Positions 50,850 through 60,047 are shown, numbered from the stretch's first letter. The stretch: DNA of 64,000 nt from Streptomyces broussonetiae (GCF_009796285.1 NZ_CP047020.1:2728001-2792000); one strand, 5' to 3'. Numbers and translations are program-made. Notes: generated by a model not told the origin, from the sequence alone.

Positions 50850-51545
50850 CTACGGCAGCCCGGCAGCCGTGGCTGCCGTGCGCAGCACCTCGCGCAGCAT
50901 CTCGGGGGTGAGCCGCCCGGTGAAGGTGTTGCGCTGGCTGACGTGGAAGCAGCCGAACAGGTCCAGGCCGTCGAGCGCGACCCGGGTGCCGTGGCCGAAG
51001 GCCGGGCGGGGCCGGGGCACGCTCCAGCCCGCCTCGGCGAACGCGGGCAGCGCGGCCTGCCAGCCGAAGGCACCGAGGACGACGACAGCCCTCAGCGTCG
51101 GCCGCAGCAGCTCCAGCTCCTGGACCAGCCAGGAACGGCAGGTGTCACGCTCACCGGGGGTCGGCCTGTTGGCGGGCGGGGCGCAGTGCACCGGCGCGGT
51201 GACCCTGACCCCGTACAGCTCCAGTCCGTCGTCGGCGCTGACGGAGGTGGGCTGCGAGGCGAGCCCCACGTCGTACAACGCCTGGTAGAGCACGTCTCCG
51301 GAGCGGTCTCCGGTGAACATTCGGCCGGTGCGGTTGCCGCCGTGCGCCGCCGGGGCCAGCCCGATGATCAGCAGCCGGGCGTCGGCCGGACCGAAACCGG
51401 GCACCGGCCGTCCCCAGTACGTCCAGTCGGCGAACGCGGCCCGCTTGGTCCGCGCCACCTCCTCGCGCCACTCGACCAGCCGGGGGCAGGCCCGGCAGTC
51501 CGCGACACGCCGGTCGAGCCGGGCGAGGGCGCTGCTGTCGTCCAT
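50850..51545 (-). CDS. Uracil-DNA glycosylase, family 5 (UdgB-like)
   Basis: A 231-residue base-excision repair enzyme. The N-terminal Cys pair (DCRACPRLVEW) belongs to the 4Fe-4S cluster site of family 4/5 glycosylases, with partners in VHCAPP and DTCRSW. Motif A reads IGLAPAAHGGNRTGRMFTGD, without the catalytic Asp, as in family 5, and motif B is FHVSQRNT, variant of HPSxxN. It excises uracil and deaminated bases. A TACGGT box 7 nt before the ATG suggests a leaderless message. Unlike uvrA/uvrB/ogt it lacks the TTGTCAGTG element. It converges on the GntR gene. Confidence 0.9.
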   Translation of the reverse strand: MDDSSALARLDRRVADCRACPRLVEWREEVARTKRAAFADWTYWGRPVPGFGPADARLLIIGLAPAAHGGNRTGRMFTGDRSGDVLYQALYDVGLASQPTSVSADDGLELYGVRVTAPVHCAPPANRPTPGERDTCRSWLVQELELLRPTLRAVVVLGAFGWQAALPAFAEAGWSVPRPRPAFGHGTRVALDGLDLFGCFHVSQRNTFTGRLTPEMLREVLRTAATAAGLP

Positions 51546-51581
51546 GCGCCCACCGTATGCCCCCTCCCCGCCGGGCAGGGT

Positions 51582-52296
51582 TCAGCCGCATCCGGCGCCC
51601 GGCGCCGTGCACCCGCAGATGGGCGTGGGCAGGTTCATCCAGCCGCTCGCCGTCTGCCAGGTGTTGACCACGACCGCCCGGCAGACCCCGGCGAGGTCCG
51701 CGAGCGGGGCGAAGGCCGGCGCAACCCGGTGGTCAGAGTGAGTGCCGGGCCGCAGATTCCCGAGATCGGCGATCACCATGGCGTCGCAGGCAAACCGTTC
51801 CGGTTCGGTCGGCGGGTATGCGTCGAACGGGCTGCCGTACTCCTCCTGCCCCTCGAACACGATCTTCACCCCGACCGGTGGCCGCCCGCCGTACGCCCGC
51901 AGCATCCCGAGGTGCGCGATGACGTTCGCCTTGTCGTCCGCGATGCCACGGCCCCGCAGACCGCCCTCGATCGGCGTGGGCTCGAACGGCGGCGAGAGTC
52001 ACAGCTCCTCGTCACCGGCCGGCTGGACGTCGTAGTGGGAGTAGAGCAGGACGGTCGGTGCGGCGGGATCCGCCGGGGGGGATCTCCGCGAAGATCACCG
52101 GCGCGGTGCCGGGCAGGTCGATTCGCTCGATGCGCTCCACGCCGACGCCGCGCAGCAGTTCCACGAGGAGGTCGTGCGCCGCGTGCACCGGCTTCGCCGG
52201 GTAGCCGGGAAAGGCGACGGAAGGAATCCGGGCCAGCCGCACCAGATCGGCCTGCAGGCCCTCCATCAACGCGTCCACCCTGTCCGCGGCGTCCAT
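51582..52296 (-). pseudogene. Broken M20-family dipeptidase/deacylase gene
   Basis: The start (MDAADRVDALMEGLQADLVR, FPGYPAKPVHAAHDLLVELL, GTAPVIFAEIPP) is a normal M20 peptidase N-terminus. A run of seven C (minus strand, near 52080) shifts the frame: removing one base restores ..DPAAPTVLLYSHYDVQPAGD with the metal-ligand His and Asp. A TGA then follows EEL (about 52000), after which the same frame continues with SPPFEPTPIEGGLRGRGIAD, DKANVIAHLGMLRAYGG and KIVFEGQEEYGSP. The gene ends after about 240 codons, half the usual length, with a scrambled end. It is nonfunctional in this reading. Confidence 0.85.
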
Positions 52297-52475
52297 GTCA
52301 CCTCCCGCACTCGAGTTCGATCACCGACAACAGCCTCCGGGGTGCGCGGGTGCGGCGCATCCGGGGGTGGGCCAGGGGGTACGGCCCGACAGCACACCCT
52401 GCTCCCCGCTCACCCCTGTGCCCCTGCACTCCCGGCTCCCGGAAAAACACGTCCGGCGCGACCGGCCCCGCGAGC

Positions 52476-52487
52476 TAAGGTCGGGGC
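52476..52487 (+). promoter_or_regulatory. -10 box of a probable leaderless promoter
   Basis: TAAGGT ends 6 nt before the ATG of the S4-domain gene, and no Shine-Dalgarno is present, so the transcript probably starts at the ATG. Confidence 0.45.
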
Positions 52488-53270
52488 ATGGCTTCCGAGG
52501 ATGCGGACGACAGCGTGAAGCGCGGCACCGGCGGACCGGACGGAGCGGGCCTCGCACGGGAGACCGCCGGGGCCGACCCTTCCGCCGACCGGTCACCCCT
52601 CGATCCCGAGATCGCCGCCGCGACGGCCGCCGCCGAGGCCGCGGGCCCGGCGACCGGTGAAACGGTCCGGATCGACAGCTGGATCTGGGCCGTACGCCTG
52701 ATCAAGACGCGTTCCCTGGGCGCCACCGCCTGTCGGGGCGGCCATGTGCACGTGAACGGTGAGCGGGTGAAGCCCGCCTACTCCGTGCGCATCGGCGACG
52801 AGGTGCGCCTGCGGCAGGAGGGCCGGGAACGGATCGTGATCGTCAAGCGCCTGATCCGCAAGCGGGTCGGCGCGCCCGTGGCCGCCCAGTGCTACATCGA
52901 CAACTCCCCTCCGCCCCCGCTCCGCGAGACCGCCGCCCCCGCCGGCCTCCGCGACCGTGGCGCCGGCCGCCCCACCAAGCGGGACCGCCGCGACATGGAG
53001 CGCCTCCGCGGCCTCGGGGGTCCCGGCGGACCGGGCGGCTTCGGTGCTTTCGGAGGCACGGGCGCCAGCGGCGGCTTCACCGGTCTCGGCGGCCCCGGTG
53101 GGGCCGGGGGCCGGGCTGGTGCCGGGTCGGGCGGCCGGGACAGCACTGACGGCGCCGGATCGGGTGGCCATGGTGGTTCGGGGGGACGTCGTGGAACCGG
53201 AGGAGCCGGCCGGCGCGGTGGATCCGGGTCCGGGTCCGGCGGGACCGATGGGCGTCCCCGGGGACGGTGA
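52488..53270 (+). CDS. S4-domain RNA-binding protein (Hsp15-like) with a Gly-rich tail
   Basis: A 260-residue protein. Residues about 60-125 form an S4 RNA-binding domain of the Hsp15 type (TVRIDSWIWAVRLIKTRSLG, ATACRGGHVHVNGERVKPAY, SVRIGDEVRLRQEGRERIVI), followed by the short conserved segment KRLIRKRVGAPVAAQCYIDN. E. coli Hsp15 rescues stalled 50S subunits carrying peptidyl-tRNA. The N-terminal 55 residues are acidic and disordered, and the C-terminal 90 are a Gly/Arg/Ser-rich tail (GGPGGPGGFGAFGGTGASGG), reminiscent of RGG RNA-binding tails. Streptomyces homologues usually have shorter tails. Confidence 0.9.
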   Translation: MASEDADDSVKRGTGGPDGAGLARETAGADPSADRSPLDPEIAAATAAAEAAGPATGETVRIDSWIWAVRLIKTRSLGATACRGGHVHVNGERVKPAYSVRIGDEVRLRQEGRERIVIVKRLIRKRVGAPVAAQCYIDNSPPPPLRETAAPAGLRDRGAGRPTKRDRRDMERLRGLGGPGGPGGFGAFGGTGASGGFTGLGGPGGAGGRAGAGSGGRDSTDGAGSGGHGGSGGRRGTGGAGRRGGSGSGSGGTDGRPRGR

Positions 53271-53363
53271 ATCCGAGGGCGATGCCCCGCAGGCACGCAC
53301 CAACGGCGTCGACCGGGCTCCGCGCCCGGCCCCCGGGCCCACCGGCGCCTGCGCGGACCGGGC

Positions 53364-53822
53364 TCACCTGCGCCGCACCAACCGCAGCAGTTCCCCGGTG
53401 GACCTGCGGCGCGCCCAGGCGATCACGATGAGCGGCACCATCAGGATCAGCGGGGTCTCCGCGTTCTGACCGTTGAAAACGGTGATCTGGACGATGAACG
53501 CACCCACCATGAGCGCGCCGAGCGCGATTGCGGCCACGGACTGGAGCAGCGGTATCAACAGGGCGACCGCTCCGGCGAGTTCGAGCGCGCCGATCGTGTA
53601 CATGGCCCCGCTGCCCCAGCCGATCCTGTCGAAGGACTCGACGGCCGAGGAGTGCGCGACGAGCTTGGGCAGGGCGCTCGCGATGCCGTAGAACAAGGCG
53701 AGCAGGACCTGCACCGAGCGCAGTGCCACCCGAGCCGGCCGCGTCCGGCCGGTGTGCGAGCCGGTGGGGTCGGCAGAGGCGGCGGACGTCGTGGAGCCGA
53801 TGGGAGCGGTGGCCTGGGACAT
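53364..53822 (-). CDS. DoxX-family membrane protein
   Basis: A 152-residue protein with four predicted membrane helices (VQVLLALFYGIASALPKLVA, YTIGALELAGAVALLIPLLQ, VAAIALGALMVGAFIVQITV, ILMVPLIVIAWARR) after a 35-residue soluble N-terminus. The pattern ALPKL..F..IGWG..MY.IGALEL.GA is the DoxX-like one. Members are linked to thiosulfate oxidation, sulfur/oxidative stress or unknown roles. AGGAG precedes the ATG. No partner genes. Confidence 0.87.
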   Translation of the reverse strand: MSQATAPIGSTTSAASADPTGSHTGRTRPARVALRSVQVLLALFYGIASALPKLVAHSSAVESFDRIGWGSGAMYTIGALELAGAVALLIPLLQSVAAIALGALMVGAFIVQITVFNGQNAETPLILMVPLIVIAWARRRSTGELLRLVRRR

Positions 53823-53887
53823 GTAGGTCTCCTGGGAAGAACGTGCCGTTTGCTTTCACTCAGGTGGACCTGGCAGGGCCCGGAAAC

Positions 53888-54619
53888 TCATCGGCCCCGT
53901 CCGTCCGGCGCGACCGGGCGTCCGCCAGGCTTCGGCACCGCCCGCACCCATATCCGGTCCGGTGTCAGATACGTGTCCACCTCCAGCCCCGCTTCCGCCA
54001 GTGCCGCCTCGAACTGCTCCTTCGTCAGAGGCCTGGCCAGGAACGTCTGGGTCCAGACCGCATCGGGGAATGCGTACTCGGCACGGACCGCGTTCACGCC
54101 GTCTCCAACGGGCTCCGCCGACACGATCCGTAGGGTGAAGCCGCTCGGATCGACCCGTTCCCTGGGCACGTTCGTGTGGTAGTCCTCGCCCTCCCGCTGG
54201 ATGAGCACACAGCCGCCCTCCGCCACATGCCGGGCGCAGGCACGCAGCAGGGCCCTGCGCACCTCCTCGTCACCGGCGTGCACCAGGAACGAGGCCAGCA
54301 TCACCACGTCGAACTTCTCGCCGCCCAGGTCCAGTTCCTCGATCGGGGTGCACAGCGTGCGTGCCCCGCGGATCCGGGCCAGCATCTCTGCGGACTCGTC
54401 CACCGCCGTGACCGTGAAGCCCCGCTCGAGCAGAGGGTGGGTCATTCTGCCCACTCCGCTGCCCAGCTCCAGGATGCGCGCCCCGGCCGGTACCGCCGCG
54501 GCGATGATGTCCGGCTCGTCGCCCACCGGCAGCCGCTCGTACAGCTCGACCGCGCAGCCGTCCGGGGTGATCGCTCCAGGTCCCGTGCCCTCGTGTCCCT
54601 CACGCATTTCCACCGTCAT
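53888..54619 (-). CDS. Class I SAM-dependent methyltransferase
   Basis: A 243-residue methyltransferase. Motif I ARILELGSGVGRMTHPLLER (about residues 47-66) and the acidic post-I strand FTVTAVDESAEMLARI bind SAM; FDVVMLASFLVHAGDEEVRR and HVAEGGCVLIQREGEDYHTN complete the core. The C-terminal RPLTKEQFEAALAEAGLEVD is a usual end for small-molecule enzymes. Substrate unknown; it stands alone between DoxX and an acyltransferase-like gene. Confidence 0.88.
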   Translation of the reverse strand: MTVEMREGHEGTGPGAITPDGCAVELYERLPVGDEPDIIAAAVPAGARILELGSGVGRMTHPLLERGFTVTAVDESAEMLARIRGARTLCTPIEELDLGGEKFDVVMLASFLVHAGDEEVRRALLRACARHVAEGGCVLIQREGEDYHTNVPRERVDPSGFTLRIVSAEPVGDGVNAVRAEYAFPDAVWTQTFLARPLTKEQFEAALAEAGLEVDTYLTPDRIWVRAVPKPGGRPVAPDGRGR

Positions 54620-54691
54620 GCCCGGACAACGGCCCGCCCCCGCACCCCCGTTCCCCTCCCCCGCCGGTTCACCCGTTCGAGTTACGCCGAG

Positions 54692-55699
54692 CTATTCGAC
54701 CGTTGCCTGCCGGGCCTGGGCCCGCCGCACCTGGGCCTGCCCGACCGGGAACGGGAACCATCCGTGCCCGATGTACCAGTGCCCGCCCGCCCGCAGATGG
54801 TCCCCCACCGCGCGCTCGACGGACGTGCGCCGCGGCAACTGCGCCACCGCCAGGTCGGGGTCCCCGAAGACGAACTGGACGGGCTCGGTGTCGGCCGGTT
54901 CGCTGTCCTCACGGACGGCATGGAACCGGTCCTGGAAACGGATGATGTTGGAGTCGACCGGCAGATAGCGCCTCAACTGCGGGTCGAGCAGCCAGGAGTG
55001 GCACAGCGCCGCCACCGGCCGCTCCTCGGGGAAGTGCAGGGCGAAGAACTCCCGGGCCCACACCAGCGAACGGTCGCAGGCGGACGGCGTCAACGGGCCG
55101 AGGAAGTCGGGGATGTGCAGGTTCAGGCAGGGTGTGCCGGGCACCGCGTCCAGTCCGGCCGCCGCGATCACCGGTGCCGAGCGCCGCCCGAGCCGCGCCC
55201 GCTCGAACTGCAAGCGGCCCAGCTGAAACAGCTCACCGCGGAAGTGCCGGACGAGCCAGCGCCCCGCCCGCACACCGGTCGTGCCGTGCCGTCTGCGGTG
55301 CGCCGCCATGTGTCGGCCCAGGTCGGCCAGGGTGCGCCGGGAGATCTCGGGCGGGATGCCGCGTTCCCGGTGCCGGTCGAGGGCGCGCGGGACCGCGGCG
55401 GCGAAGACGTACACGGGGAAGGTGCGGTTCAGATCGGCCGGTGCCCCGTCGAAGAGTTCGGCGAGGTCGGGCGGGTGGCCGGTCCCCTCAGGGCCCCGGA
55501 ACAGTTCCTCGACACACTCCTCGAGGAGTCGCAGCAGGCCCGGATCCCTGGTGATCCTGCGCCGCTGTGCCACCAGGCCGTTGATGTCCTCGTGCGGCAC
55601 GGCGAGGTCCAGGAGCAGTCCGGGCAGATCGTCGGCGTCCGGCAGCAAGGGGTCCCCCTCCAGTGAGAACGGACGGACGACGGGCACACCACCAGGCAC
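54692..55699 (-). CDS. Acyltransferase domain-containing protein (DUF5596-type)
   Basis: A 335-residue protein seen in most Streptomyces. The N-terminal half is helical (DDLPGLLLDLAVPHEDINGL, ARRLLRLLEECV-like helices, RTLADLGRHMAAHRRRHG); the C-terminal half carries the recognisable acyltransferase-like region (FQLGRLQFERARLG, TPCLNLHIPDFLGPLTPSAC, WAREFFALHFPEERPVAALC, SWLLDPQLRRYLPVDSNIIR, HLRAGGHWYIGHGWFPF). An acyl-group transfer is inferred only from family annotation as I remember it. The GTG at 55699 is the longest start; GTG at 55687 or so is possible. Confidence 0.75.
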   Translation of the reverse strand: MPGGVPVVRPFSLEGDPLLPDADDLPGLLLDLAVPHEDINGLVAQRRRITRDPGLLRLLEECVEELFRGPEGTGHPPDLAELFDGAPADLNRTFPVYVFAAAVPRALDRHRERGIPPEISRRTLADLGRHMAAHRRRHGTTGVRAGRWLVRHFRGELFQLGRLQFERARLGRRSAPVIAAAGLDAVPGTPCLNLHIPDFLGPLTPSACDRSLVWAREFFALHFPEERPVAALCHSWLLDPQLRRYLPVDSNIIRFQDRFHAVREDSEPADTEPVQFVFGDPDLAVAQLPRRTSVERAVGDHLRAGGHWYIGHGWFPFPVGQAQVRRAQARQATVE

Positions 55700-55775
55700 G
55701 GGACGAGCGAGCGAAAGGCGCGCTGTTGGTGAACGCCGTCACCGAAGAGTACGTTTCTAGAAGGAGTGGTATCCC

Positions 55776-56099
55776 ATGCGTACCGGCAGTGAACCGTCGA
55801 CCGCGCGCAGTGCCTTGCGGGCGCGTTTCTGGCTGAGCCTGTGGGGGCTGGTCTGGGCGATCTTCGGCACGGCCGCGTTCGCGCTCGTCGGCCGCCCCGG
55901 CTGGGCGGCGGCCTGTGGAGTGCTGTGGCTGGTGGTCACCGTCGACATGACCATGATCCTCCGACATATGCGGCAGGGCCCGCACTACCAGCCGGGCCGC
56001 GACGTACCGCCGTACCAGCCGCCGCAGGACGGACCCCGGTATGGGCCCCCGGCGGCCCGGCCGCCGTTCCCCCGCCCGCCGCGGCACAGGCATCCGTGA
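55776..56099 (+). CDS. DUF6343-family small membrane protein
   Basis: A 107-residue protein with two predicted membrane helices (LSLWGLVWAIFGTAAFALVG and WAAACGVLWLVVTVDMTMIL) preceded by the conserved MRTGSEPSTARSALRARFW. After them is a Pro-rich cytoplasmic tail (GPHYQPGRDVPPYQPPQDGP). The family is confined to actinomycetes and has no known role. AGGAGT lies before the ATG (..TAGAAGGAGTGGTATCCC). Confidence 0.85.
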   Translation: MRTGSEPSTARSALRARFWLSLWGLVWAIFGTAAFALVGRPGWAAACGVLWLVVTVDMTMILRHMRQGPHYQPGRDVPPYQPPQDGPRYGPPAARPPFPRPPRHRHP

Positions 56100-56181
56100 G
56101 CGTCCCGCGCCTGCCGGGAAACCGGCATCGGTGGCCGGCGCAGGGACCGGGACGGACGCGCGCCAGGGCCCGCGCCGCCGC

Positions 56182-56562
56182 TCAGTCGTCGAAGCGTGCC
56201 GCCTTGAGGTAGCTCGGGTTGGGGTCGAGTGCCGCCGCCAGCCGGAAGTGACGCTTGGCCTGGTCGGAGCGGCCCTGGCGTTCGTAGGTGCGGGCCAGTG
56301 CGAAGTGCGCGAACGCGTTGTCCGGCTCACGCTCCAGCACGATGGTGAACTCCAGCTCGGCGGGCCGCAGTTGTGCCGCCGCGAAGAAGGCACGTGCGCG
56401 GAGCAGCCGAGCGGCGGTGTTCTCCGGGTATGCGGCGATGACTCCGTCGAGCAGTTTCACCGCGCCCCGCGGGTCCCGTGAGTTGAGCAGGTGCTCGGCT
56501 GCACGGAAGTCGATGACATGCGTTTCCGGAGTACGTCCGGTGGAACCGCTGGTCTCGGGCAC
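56182..56562 (-). CDS. Tetratricopeptide-repeat protein
   Basis: A 126-residue protein containing about three TPR-like helical pairs: HLLNSRDPRGAVKLLDGVIA, ARLLRARAFFAAAQLRPAEL with EFTIVLEREPDNAFAHFALA, and RTYERQGRSDQAKRHFRLAA. It probably acts as a protein-protein adaptor. GTG 56562 (MPETSGSTGRTPETHVIDFR) is chosen because AAGGA precedes it by 8 nt. It lies 49 bp downstream of coaE on the same strand and may be co-transcribed. Confidence 0.88.
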   Translation of the reverse strand: MPETSGSTGRTPETHVIDFRAAEHLLNSRDPRGAVKLLDGVIAAYPENTAARLLRARAFFAAAQLRPAELEFTIVLEREPDNAFAHFALARTYERQGRSDQAKRHFRLAAALDPNPSYLKAARFDD

Positions 56563-56611
56563 GGCAGAGTCCTTCCCTCGCTGCGGCACTTCAACGCCCG
56601 GTCGGGGGCTG

Positions 56612-57223
56612 CTATTCCGCGGACGCCTCACGTGCCCGGCGCACGAGATCGTCCCAGACCTCGGCGACGCGCTTGTGCAGCGCGTCCAGGGGTACGTCGT
56701 TGTCGATCAGGATGTCCGCGATCTCCCGGCGCTGTTCGCGTGTGGCCTGCGCGGCCATGCGCGCGCGTGCGTCCTCCCCGGCCATTCCGCGCAGCCGTGT
56801 CAGCCGGTCGAGCTGGGTCTCGGGGCTAGCGTCCACGACGATCACGAGGTCGTACAGCGGAGCCAGGCCGTTCTCGGTGAGGAGGGGTACGTCGTGGATC
56901 ACGACGGCGTCCGGGGCCGCGGTCTCCTCCAGCTCGCGGGAGCGGGCGCCCACCAGGGGATGCACGATCGAGTTCAGCACGGCGAGCTTCTCGGGGTCGG
57001 CGAAGACGATCGAGCCGAGCCGAGGCCGGTCCAGGCTGCCGTCGGAGGCGAGGACGCCCTCGCCGAAGGCCTCGACCACGGCTTCGAGGCCGAGCGTGCC
57101 GGGCGCAACGACCTCGCGGGCGATGCGGTCCGCGTCGATCAGCACGGCCCCATGCTCCACGAGCAGTCGCGACACCTCGCTCTTGCCGGCACCGATGCCA
57201 CCGGTCAGGCCTACTTTCAGCAT
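56612..57223 (-). CDS. coaE: Dephospho-CoA kinase
   Basis: A 203-residue P-loop kinase that makes the last step of coenzyme A synthesis, phosphorylating the 3'-OH of dephospho-CoA. Walker A is [20 protein letters not shown] at the N-terminus; then [14 protein letters not shown] binds substrate, [38 protein letters not shown] and [20 protein letters not shown] (lid), followed by [20 protein letters not shown]. Length is standard. ATG 57223 puts the P-loop where the family has it; the longer in-frame start would add 10 residues. Confidence 0.96.
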   Translation of the reverse strand: MLKVGLTGGIGAGKSEVSRLLVEHGAVLIDADRIAREVVAPGTLGLEAVVEAFGEGVLASDGSLDRPRLGSIVFADPEKLAVLNSIVHPLVGARSRELEETAAPDAVVIHDVPLLTENGLAPLYDLVIVVDASPETQLDRLTRLRGMAGEDARARMAAQATREQRREIADILIDNDVPLDALHKRVAEVWDDLVRRAREASAE

Positions 57224-57268
57224 GACCGGAAGCTTAGGCCCTGCCGCTGACATCGGAACCGGCGGAGG

Positions 57269-58207
57269 TCAGTTGTCGCCCTCGCGCTCCGCCAGGAACC
57301 GCTCGAATTCCAGCCCGATCTCGTCGGCGGACGGAATCTCCACCGGCTCGGCGAGCATGTTGCCCCGGGTCTCGGCGCCCGCCGCGGCGTCGTACTGGTG
57401 CTCCAGTCCCTGGACGAGCGAGGTGAGTTCCTCGTCGCCCTCCTGGATCTGCCGGTCGATCTCCGTCTGTGTGCGGTGCGCGTCCGTGCGCAGCGAGTGC
57501 GCCACGCCCGGCAGGACCAGCCCGGTGGCGGCCGTGATGGCTTCCAGGACGGTCAGGGCGGCGTCCGGGTACGCAGAACGGGCGATGTAGTGCGGGACGT
57601 GCGCGGCGACACCCAGGACGTCGTGCCCGGCCTCGCCGAGGCGGTACTCCACCAACGCCTCGGCGCTGCCGGGGACCTGGGCCTCCTCGAAGAGGCTGCG
57701 GTGGCCGGGGACGAGGTCGGTGCGGTTGCCGTGCGGGGTGAGGCCGACCGGGCGGGTGTGCGGGACGCCCATGGGGATGCCGTGGAAGTTCACCGACAGG
57801 CGCACGCCGAGCCGCTCCACGATCTGCCGCACGGCCGCCGCGAACCGTTCCCACTCCACGTCCGGCTCGGGTCCGGACAGCAGCAGGAAGGGGGCGCCGG
57901 TGGTGTCCTGGACGAGGCGGACCTCGATGGCCGGGACCTCGTAGTCGGTCCAGCGGTCCCGCGTGAAGGTCAGCAGGGGCCGGCGGGCCCGGTAGTCCAC
58001 GAGCCGGTCGTGGTCGAAACGGGCGACGAGCTGGTGGGGCAGTGATTCGAGCAGCCCGTCGACGATCTGGTCGCCGGTCTCGCCCGCGTCGATGTATCCG
58101 TCGAAGTGGTAGAGCATGACAAGACCGGCCGACTCCTGCGCGAGCGCCATGTCGACGACGGCGAGGCCCTTGGGCTCCCATGCGTACAAACCCTGCGGAT
58201 CAAGCAC
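57269..58207 (-). CDS. PAC2-family protein
   Basis: A 312-residue protein with the PAC2 (proteasome assembly chaperone 2-like) fold: [120 protein letters not shown] and a C-terminal coiled segment ([20 protein letters not shown]). Actinobacteria with a proteasome often encode several such proteins; their exact task is unknown. It lies downstream of rpsA after a terminator, on the same strand, with a GTG start. Confidence 0.9.
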   Translation of the reverse strand: MLDPQGLYAWEPKGLAVVDMALAQESAGLVMLYHFDGYIDAGETGDQIVDGLLESLPHQLVARFDHDRLVDYRARRPLLTFTRDRWTDYEVPAIEVRLVQDTTGAPFLLLSGPEPDVEWERFAAAVRQIVERLGVRLSVNFHGIPMGVPHTRPVGLTPHGNRTDLVPGHRSLFEEAQVPGSAEALVEYRLGEAGHDVLGVAAHVPHYIARSAYPDAALTVLEAITAATGLVLPGVAHSLRTDAHRTQTEIDRQIQEGDEELTSLVQGLEHQYDAAAGAETRGNMLAEPVEIPSADEIGLEFERFLAEREGDN

Positions 58208-58351
58208 TGTGACCGCTCCTCCTCGTGTTCTTCATGGACAACGCCCCCTGGAACACGAGCATTCCCGCGACAGGCCGCTTGATCAGGGATCTCGGGAGGA
58301 CAAGCCGCAGACGGACCGGTACACGAAGGACGGTGGCCTGTCCCGGCAACG

Positions 58352-58389
58352 CCCGAGGGGCCGCACCTGGAAAGGTACGGCCCCTCGGG
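58352..58389 (-). terminator. Terminator hairpin downstream of rpsA
   Basis: CCCGAGGGGCCG (58352-58363) pairs perfectly with CGGCCCCTCGGG (58378-58389) around a 14-nt loop, 33 bp after the rpsA stop on the minus strand. No U-tract is seen. Confidence 0.8.
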
Positions 58390-58421
58390 ACCAGCTATCG
58401 GCCAAGCCTCAGCGGCAGCGA

Positions 58422-59915
58422 TCAGCTCTGGCCGCCGGCCAGCTTCTCGCGCAGCGCGGCAAGCGCCTCGTCCGAGGCCAGGGCACCGGAGGTGTCCGCA
58501 CCCTCGGAGGAGTACGAACCGCCACCCGAGGCGGCCGGAGCGGCAGCCTCGCCACCCTCGGCGGCAGCGGCAGCGTCGGCCTCGCGGGACTTGATGACCT
58601 GCTGCTGGTGCTGCTCGAAGCGGGTCTGCGCCTCGGCGTACTGGCGCTCCCACTCCTCGCGCTGCTTCTCGTAGCCCTCGAGCCAGTCGTTGGTCTCGGG
58701 GTCGAAGCCCTCGGGGTAGATGTAGTTGCCCTGGTCGTCGTAGGACGCGGCCATGCCGTACAGGGTCGGGTCGAACTCGACCGAGGCCGGGTCGGCACCG
58801 AAGGACTCGTTGGCCTGCTTCAGCGAGAGGCTGATGCGACGACGCTCGAGGTCGATGTCGATGACCTTGACGAAGATCTCGTCGTTGACCTGGACGACCT
58901 GCTCCGGGATCTCCACGTGGCGCTCGGCCAGCTCGGAGATGTGGACCAGACCCTCGATGCCCTCGTCCACGCGGACGAACGCACCGAACGGAACCAGCTT
59001 CGTGACCTTACCGGGCACGACCTGGCCGATCTGGTGGGTGCGGGCGAACTGCTGCCACGGGTCTTCCTGGGTCGCCTTCAGCGACAGGGAGACGCGCTCG
59101 CGGTCCATGTCGACGTCGAGGACCTCGACGGTGACCTCCTGGCCGACCTCGACGACCTCGGACGGGTGGTCGATGTGCTTCCAGGACAGCTCGGAAACGT
59201 GGACCAGACCGTCGACGCCACCCAGGTCCACAAAGGCACCGAAGTTGACGATCGAGGAGACGACGCCGGAACGGACCTGACCCTTCTGGAGGGTCGTGAG
59301 GAACGTCTGGCGGACCTCGGACTGGGTCTGCTCCAGCCAGGCACGGCGGGACAGGACCACGTTGTTGCGGTTCTTGTCCAGCTCGATGATCTTGGCCTCG
59401 AGCTCCTTGCCGACGTACGGCTGGAGGTCGCGGACGCGGCGCATCTCGACCAGGGAGGCCGGAAGGAAGCCGCGGAGGCCGATGTCGAGGATGAGACCAC
59501 CCTTGACGACCTCGATGACGGTACCGGTGACGATGCCGTCCTCTTCCTTGATCTTCTCGATGGTGCCCCAGGCACGCTCGTACTGGGCGCGCTTCTTCGA
59601 GAGGATCAGGCGGCCTTCCTTGTCCTCCTTCTGGAGGACGAGGGCCTCGATCTCGTCACCGACGGCGACGACCTCGTTGGGGTCGACGTCGTGCTTGATC
59701 GAGAGCTCGCGGCTCGGGATGACACCTTCGGTCTTGTAACCGATGTCGAGCAGGACCTCGTCCCGGTCGACCTTCACGATGACGCCGTCGACGATGTCGC
59801 CGTCGTTGAAGTACTTGATCGTCTCGTCGATCGCTGCGAGGAAGGCTTCCTCGTTACCGATGTCGTTGACCGCAACCTGCGGGGTGGTGGCGGTGGTCTC
59901 GGTGCTGCTCGTCAT
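58422..59915 (-). CDS. rpsA: 30S ribosomal protein S1
   Basis: A 497-residue S1 protein that helps mRNA bind the 30S subunit. Four S1 OB-fold repeats are seen: GDIVDGVIVKVDRDEVLLDI (about residues 38-105), EDGIVTGTVIEVVKGGLILD (123-190), KGQVRSGVVSSIVNFGAFVD (211-279) and IGQVVPGKVTKLVPFGAFVR (296-365), with VDGLVHVSELSWKHIDHPSE and EGIEGLVHISELAERHVEIP in repeats 3 and 4. The C-terminal 130 residues are acidic and Ala/Ser-rich. Four repeats are the actinobacterial norm, as in M. tuberculosis RpsA. A strong sigma-A promoter and a structured leader of about 190 nt precede the ATG. Confidence 0.97.
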   Translation of the reverse strand: MTSSTETTATTPQVAVNDIGNEEAFLAAIDETIKYFNDGDIVDGVIVKVDRDEVLLDIGYKTEGVIPSRELSIKHDVDPNEVVAVGDEIEALVLQKEDKEGRLILSKKRAQYERAWGTIEKIKEEDGIVTGTVIEVVKGGLILDIGLRGFLPASLVEMRRVRDLQPYVGKELEAKIIELDKNRNNVVLSRRAWLEQTQSEVRQTFLTTLQKGQVRSGVVSSIVNFGAFVDLGGVDGLVHVSELSWKHIDHPSEVVEVGQEVTVEVLDVDMDRERVSLSLKATQEDPWQQFARTHQIGQVVPGKVTKLVPFGAFVRVDEGIEGLVHISELAERHVEIPEQVVQVNDEIFVKVIDIDLERRRISLSLKQANESFGADPASVEFDPTLYGMAASYDDQGNYIYPEGFDPETNDWLEGYEKQREEWERQYAEAQTRFEQHQQQVIKSREADAAAAAEGGEAAAPAASGGGSYSSEGADTSGALASDEALAALREKLAGGQS

Positions 59916-60007
59916 GTGGGAAAGGGCTCCGGTACGGACATTGAAGTCGTAGGTACTGCTTACGCCGGGAGCCCGTTTCGCTCTGATGAAGCCGGACAGC
60001 CAAGGAA

Positions 60008-60047
60008 GCGCCACACAAAACCACTGGTGGCGCCTCGAGAACCGAGG
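60008..60047 (-). promoter_or_regulatory. Structured rpsA leader, two hairpins
   Basis: GCGCCAC (60008-60014) pairs with GTGGCGC (60027-60033) around a loop with CCAC-TG-GTGG, an alternative small hairpin. Next, CCTCG pairs with CGAGG (about 60033-60047). These lie in the 5' leader between the promoter and the rpsA start. S1 synthesis is known to be autoregulated at the leader in enterobacteria; regulation here is inference. Confidence 0.4.

Noticed and set aside
50850..51600. DNA-damage promoter for the uracil-DNA glycosylase gene
   Set aside because: A TACGGT -10 lies before the ATG, but the required TTGTCRGTG block 8 bp upstream is absent.
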